DNA of 64,000 bases from Silene conica (lineage: Eukaryota > Streptophyta > Magnoliopsida > Caryophyllales > Caryophyllaceae). How positions within the stretch are numbered: the first letter of the stretch is position 1; every line of letters starts with the position of its first letter. The stretch covers positions 50,125,358 to 50,189,357 of the forward strand of contig CM055315.2 in assembly GCA_029255685.2 (NCBI GenBank), in the 5' to 3' direction. A program made the position numbers and the translations under genes. The notes beneath the pieces were generated by a model. It saw only the letters and a program-made list of their open reading frames with translations, was not told the DNA's origin and searched no databases. This document shows positions 58,674 through 64,000 of the stretch, piece by piece.

Positions 58674-61012
58674 TGATACAAGTTATTGATTCTTACCCAT
58701 TTATAAATTGTTTTAAAGGGGCTCCTACCAAAGACAAAGGCAAGGAGAAAACGAAGGACGCTTGAAGTTCCTTCCATGGATGGCTAAGGTAGCATCCAAG
58801 ATTGAAGACATAAAAGAGCATGGCTCTAATTTTTCATTTTGATGTCTTCTTTCCTTTTGCATTTTAATTTAAGAACTTTGTATTTCTTGTACGACAAGAA
58901 TCTTTTTAAAACAATGGTTGTAATAGTGGTGACTTGGTTTTCAACCCAAGTCATCCTTTTGTTCTTAATCAAACATGTTTGGTTGTTTAAAATGCACTTA
59001 ATACATAACATGAGTTGATACGATTTCAAAGATCGTAATCAAGTACCTTGAATAGTTCACCGTACGCTAGACATGATAGGATCATTATAAAAGTAATTCG
59101 ACTTACTTAAAAACGAGAATTGCATCCCGTGAAATACTTCAAATTCAAACATAAGAACATCGGTTCGTTATAAGATGATTACCTTAAATGAATGATAGTA
59201 CTAATGTCTCACTACTCACTTAATTCTTTATCCAATACATTGTTGTCGGGCGAAAATGCTATCCTTCTTAAATAACGGTTATTTTAGAGGATAGAGTGGG
59301 ATAAATTCTACGCCCACAAACCAATGAAGTAAACATAGGATCTTAGAGAAGAGTCCTATAAGGAGTCCTTAAGAAGAACTCTAATTGATTGGATAGAAGA
59401 AACTACGAGAGGACACAGAAGAAACTACGCGAGGACACAAAAGGAAATGTTCCATATGTTGTCATTAGTTTCCAGAGAGGACAAAGGGAACCGCAAGTAT
59501 TAACGGAAGGAAATCGTTTCCATGATGTTAATGTTTCTGTTTTATAAAGATAATAGAGGAGAAATCATCTCCCGTTCTCGTGGGAAGGAAAATGAAAAAT
59601 GAAATGTTCATAGCGAGTTGAGAAAATGTTTGAAGTAAATCAAAATGAAATGTTCATTATGAGTTGAGAAGATGTTTGAAGATGTTACCTAATCACTATG
59701 AAGATAGGCGGAGTTATTAAACTATAAGATAGTAATATGGAATTCAGTGGGAGAAAAGTTATTAAGGAAACGGAACCTGCCATTAATAAAGAGTGGTGAT
59801 TCTTTAAAGGTTAAAGAATTTAAGGTTTCCAATTCTAGAGAATGAGTGAGTTTATTATATGATAATGAAACGTCACCGATCAGTTAACGAGGTTTGGATT
59901 TGAATCCGAGATATGAAAATGTTAATTCATATAACCTTGATTAAAATGCCAAAGGTTGAAGCAAAACCTTATTTCGATATAAGTTTCTCGAGGAGAACTA
60001 ATGAATCGAATCTAGGTTAACTACAATATGAATTCTAGTACAATATGACTATGTTCATGAGGATAACATGTCATGAGTTTTAAGAAAATAGTGGGGGCTT
60101 CCTTAAAGTAAGGAGACTCGAGTCGAGTATAAAGACTTGAAATGTACTTGAATAAGATCATATTATGCAAGTTGATATGAGTCATAAGGAAACCGGAATT
60201 TGTAGGTTTAAAAGATGTGAAGATAGGGTATATTCACATAACAAACCATTAATACAAATTGATGTATGATCATCAAAGATTGTTTATGTGGAGCAACAAT
60301 ATCGTATTGATTGTTCGCCCATAACAATCGCTCTTATCGTTTGAGTTATTATTATTATTAATATTAACTCACAATTTATACTTTGTGAAATCCAAATGGG
60401 TTGTAAGAGACAATTTGAACCCCGTAAAGTGAACTGGATTAACTTAGTATAGCCCATAGTCGCTTGTATGAGGTGACGTCTCGAAGCGACTAGAATGTGA
60501 GGCGATTAATGGCAAGTTCAAATGTCATAGAGTCATATGGGATGACTAGTCGATCACATAGGCAGACTGCAAGAGGCACTTTGTCGGGCAATTAGTGACC
60601 GCTTATAGAGTTCTGGAAATTTTATAATTAGCCTGGTCGTGGCGAGAGCTACTATATTATTCACATAAGTCGATTCTTTGACTTGAGACTGTTCGCCCAA
60701 GGTGATGCAGCCTCAGATTGACTTTGATTTTAGCTCTACGATCAACCGTTAAAGGGGGTCAAATGGGCTTCTTTTGGGTCCGGATGGACCGTGTTAGCGA
60801 AGGGAACAGTAGGATAGGAATTGTCCAACCCCTTGTCAGGATTGTCTTAAATCTCAAGGCCACTCGAGGAGAAGTTTAACTGGAAATGCGTGGCCACGCT
60901 CGGAAGGTATCTATGGTAGATAATTCCGGTCAAAGCAGTTAAATCTCCAGATCGAGAAAAACCGCTCAAGATATGATCAAATGCAAGTACGACCTAGAAG
61001 ACACCTTGCATT
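58674..61012 (+). other. C5 region downstream of gag, no pol
   Basis: 2.3 kb without coding sequence. The part from about 60400 matches the 3' region of C4. The part 58680-60400 is unlike any pol gene; a short lysine-rich open stretch lies at 58720-58764. No integrase or RT motif in any frame. Confidence 0.75.
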
Positions 61013-61079
61013 GAGTGGGAGATGACGTAATAGGACAAGAGAATTGGTGACGCACACTTGTCGAGTACAAGTGGGAGAT
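61013..61079 (+). other. two purine tracts before the 3' LTR of C5
   Basis: GAGTGGGAGAT at 61013-61023 and AAGTGGGAGAT at 61069-61079, the second touching the LTR. The LTR-adjacent one is the normal primer for plus-strand DNA. The same doublet with the same 56-bp offset is found in C4. Confidence 0.8.
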
Positions 61080-62382
61080 TGTTGGGAAATGTGTCCTCAA
61101 CAATTGTGCGATCACGACAGTGATAAAAATCATTGTCATAAATCTTATGAAATGAATATGCAAGGGACGATCCGATATTTGATATAGTCAACTGACCAAC
61201 ATTAATCGGTAATGATTGGCTGACTAGAGTTTGACATTACTGTCGTATGACGGTGGTGGTCAGTTGATCCCTTTAGGTCACACCTATAGGACAGACCCCT
61301 TAAATAATATATTGATTAATTGTATAGGATACAGATTGATCGATATTCTTAAAACCGTATATCAAGAATTCAGAGGTTGAATCTTAAAGTAAGATTTATA
61401 TTTGAAATTGAAATGTGTCAATTGTCAAATATTAATCGATATTTATGAAATGTCGAAATAGAATGAGAATGGTTCGTGGTTATAACAAATGGTGTATATC
61501 GTATTGACGATTATTATAATAACCATATTTTGGGACGGTAATTACGAATTACTAAAATAATTTGTTAAATATGATTTAATTAATTTAGAAATGATATTTA
61601 TATGATAAATATATTTTAAATTAATACAATTTAATTATGACACATAAGATGTTACATATTACACAATTGTACAAATTACAAATTGTAAAATGAAAGACTA
61701 TTTTACACCCAAAAGTTGTGTGTGATTGTGTATGTAAGAAAGACTGATTTGTTTATATTTGTGGACAATATAAACACAATCATTAGAGAGGTAAGATGCC
61801 TAATAGTAGGCATGCAACCCTAAGCTTTTAAGTAAGACAAAAGAGCATCTTAAACCTTACCATACACACTACCATACGCCTAAAACAAAGCCCCAATATA
61901 TATGTGAATGGTACACATATACTATTTTGCTAGAATTCATTTCTATGATAGATTTTATTTTTCTAAGTGTGAGAACTATAAAACTCTAATAATATTTCTA
62001 GTGTAAGAAATACAAAATCCTCTAAAATATTATTTAGATAATATTCTCTAGTATACTAATATTGTTATTAGTATACGGTTTTAAGGCAACCGTTTCCATC
62101 ACCTAGCTCGTGTTAGTGTTTCGGTGTTTAAGGGTAGGTCTTGGGTGCAACGTAAAGGAGGCAAGCTATTTTGGTTGCTCCGTGGAGGATCGTCCTAGCA
62201 CTATTTCGGACCGTTTGTAAGGCCCTTTTCATTATTATTCCGCATATGTTGTTGCATGCATAAGATCTTGAGTATAAATTAATATGAGATTAATTAAAAT
62301 TAGTAAGATTAGTAAGACTAATAATTTGAACTTGTTAGTTAAATTATTGGATTAGTTAGTAAGACTACCTTAGTTTCCAACA
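61080..62382 (+). repeat. 3' LTR of C5
   Basis: 1,303 bp, seven visible mismatches to 53963-55265. Confidence 0.95.
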
Positions 62383-62387
62383 GCCCT

Positions 62388-64000
62388 AAGCCATGAATGC
62401 TACATAGTTATGTGTTGCATAAATCGTACTTAAAACTTTATGCCTATATACGCACTTAAATTCGTTATAAAGTTAGTGATCAATAAGGGACATCTTAGTA
62501 ACTCCTAGTTGATATATTTCCGTACCCTAATAAGTTGTGTTGGCACGATGATAGAACCTAATGCATTGTCTATACATACATGATTACGGAGTTATTTAGT
62601 TGATTTTATATACGGTTTCACAATCTTTACCGTTTTCTAGATGGCAAATACATGTTAATATGGTACAATGTGATTTCAATGCTTCAATTGATACGTCAAC
62701 ATGTTTTAGAGAAGGAGTTGTTGTGCACAAATGTGATAATGTGAAGCAATTTTCTTTTGAAACCAAATTTGTAATAGAATTTCCAGAATGTTATCTTGTT
62801 TCTACGGACTGTCATTTAAAATGTGTTTTCTATATGAATATGAAAATTTTATATGTGATAACCTTCTGAATTAGCTTTCCAATGCCGTTGTGTTCATGTT
62901 AATACGATTTATATTTTGCGAGAAATAAATATTTTAGTCGACAGTGGTCAGATTGTCACTATACAATTCTGTTTTGACCCATGTTTTTGCAAAGGAAATC
63001 ATTTAAAACGTGTTTATTGTTTATGCATAATTCCAATTCCACTGTTTAGAATATTCATTCACGTTTTCAAATGATAAGCCACGTAAAATCTTAACGAGTC
63101 GTTATTTAATAGTGAATTTTGCAAGTTGCTCAATTTTCTGTTCAATTGCTGTAAAGTTTCTGTTCAGACGTTAATTATGATTTTTTTTGAGTTGTTGCGT
63201 GATGTATGATTGTCGAAATGGTAAAGTTTTAAATATAAAAGTTTAATCGAAGATGAATTATGTGATGTACCCTGCGATATCCGGATTTGGCATTAGTAGC
63301 ATGTACAATAGACTTATGATATTGATCTGAACGTTATTATATGGTAATATACCTTGTTTATTTCGGTGAGTTTTATATAACGTTAGTTTCAGTTATACAG
63401 ACGTTATTGCTTTCTATTGATATGATCTCAAAATAATTATGTGGTGTTTATATGTAATGTTAAAATCATGTTCATCAGAGAAGAGTCTGGACACGTGGTA
63501 GAATGAATTTAACTGGTAAACTCATTAGCATGATATTGCAATCTAATTGTTATAAGTAATTGTGAGTATTTTGAACAATGTGAATCTTGTTGATGTTCTT
63601 TCATATATTAATGGTATATATCCTTGTCTAGTTCCCTGCGATTATAATCTTTATAATTTCTTCATGTATATGGTTATGCCACAAAGTGAATTACATATTG
63701 TTATGTTTGAATCTGATCACAATACATTGTATTAATAATTTGGTTGACACGTGACTTGTAGGGATGCTAGTCTTGTCTTCGATCTGTAACTTGTAAAATC
63801 GTCAGTTGATTCGTAATTGTAAATTGTCATTAATTACAACTTCATTGTTTTGAAAGTCTCAAAATGTCTTCAAAGTGATAATCCATGATAAAGCTGATGT
63901 TGGATAAATATGGTAATTGATTTGCAACATGATAGAATCTGTAACTACATGGTGATGAAATTTTTGCCTGAATATGCAATTGTTCCACATGATATAAACA
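62388..64000 (+). other. G4 interior, right of C5, without genes
   Basis: 1.6 kb to the window end with no recognisable protein. The longest open frame (62600-62869) has no similarity I can name and I do not call it a gene. Confidence 0.6.

Larger units (their letters stand above)
53963..62382 (+). mobile_element. Ty1/copia element C5, complete, Gag only
   Basis: Full plus-strand copy: LTRs of 1,303 bp at 53963-55265 and 61080-62382, target duplication GCCCT (53958-53962, 62383-62387), primer binding site 55268-55279, purine tract 61069-61079. I count seven mismatches between LTRs (0.5 percent). The only gene is a gag (57732-58673) ending just after the zinc knuckle. The next 2.3 kb, where protease to RNase H should lie, is non-coding. 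LTR, leader and 3' region are clearly related to C4. It could move only with enzymes supplied by another element. Confidence 0.95.
42019..64000 (+). mobile_element. Ty3/gypsy-type LTR element G4, large and non-coding (right end outside)
   Basis: Plus-strand element whose 5' LTR starts TGTAATACCCCGTATTTTAG at 42019 and ends GGTGTTACA at 53381, interrupted by copia C4 with its duplication (43045-51483). Net LTR length is about 2.9 kb. An iMet primer binding site follows at 53385-53396. The interior seen (53397-53962 and 62388-64000, about 2.2 kb) has no gag, protease or other protein. G1 (13841-15843) is another copy of this LTR family. It inserted in the RT of G3; TTCTC (42014-42018) should be its target duplication. 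Confidence 0.82.

Noticed and set aside
62600..62869. 89-codon open frame in the G4 interior
   Set aside because: No motif, no context, length expected by chance in AT-rich sequence.

Overview
This window is a repeat-filled stretch of a flowering-plant nuclear genome. I see no intact host gene. Everything recognisable is transposable-element sequence: Ty1/copia and Ty3/gypsy LTR retrotransposons, one LINE, one miniature TRIM element and one CACTA DNA transposon. The tRNA-iMet and tRNA-Asp primer binding sites, the plant-type L1 LINE, the CACTA termini and a plant JmjC gene fragment all point to a plant, probably a eudicot. I cannot name the species.

Left half (1-27757): four minus-strand LTR elements lie inside one another. 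Only their right-hand (5') halves fall in the window. Copia C3 (right end 27757) was entered by gypsy G1 (right LTR end 15843). G1's LTR was entered by an Athila-like element A1 (right end 13840). A1 was entered by copia C1 (right end 7546). C3 is also split by a 4,017-bp CACTA element (19298-23314, target duplication ATA) carrying a spliced-looking fragment of a KDM5/JMJ17-type histone demethylase.

Middle (27758-42018): C3 itself landed eight bases from the 3' end of an LTR of a plus-strand gypsy element G2. The interior of G2 has no coding capacity. G2 carries a nearly complete L1 LINE (30496-35824, 15-bp target duplication). A complete 555-bp TRIM (31429-31983) interrupts the LINE ORF2. 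An Athila-type LTR fragment (36125-36932) follows, then a plus-strand gypsy element G3 with a 2.8-kb LTR and a decayed gag-pro-RT.

Right half (42019-64000): the G3 reverse transcriptase is cut at its FIDD motif by a plus-strand gypsy element G4. The long LTR of G4 contains the complete copia element C4 (43045-51478, target duplication GTGCG). The non-coding interior of G4 contains the complete copia element C5 (53963-62382, target duplication GCCCT). C4 and C5 have closely related LTRs, leaders and 3' regions. C5 encodes only Gag, whereas C4 (and C3) encode protease-integrase-RT-RNase H with a very short, unusual N-terminus in place of Gag. They look like complementary halves of one system.

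The most unusual non-coding signals are three. (1) Short palindromic boxes occur in C1 and A1 in pairs with an exact 21-bp start-to-start spacing, in LTRs, leaders and coding sequence alike. (2) The G3 LTR holds nine tandem repeats with an almost invariant loop whose flanking stems change in compensating ways. (3) Two copies of a GTAA-capped hairpin motif with compensatory stem changes bracket that array.
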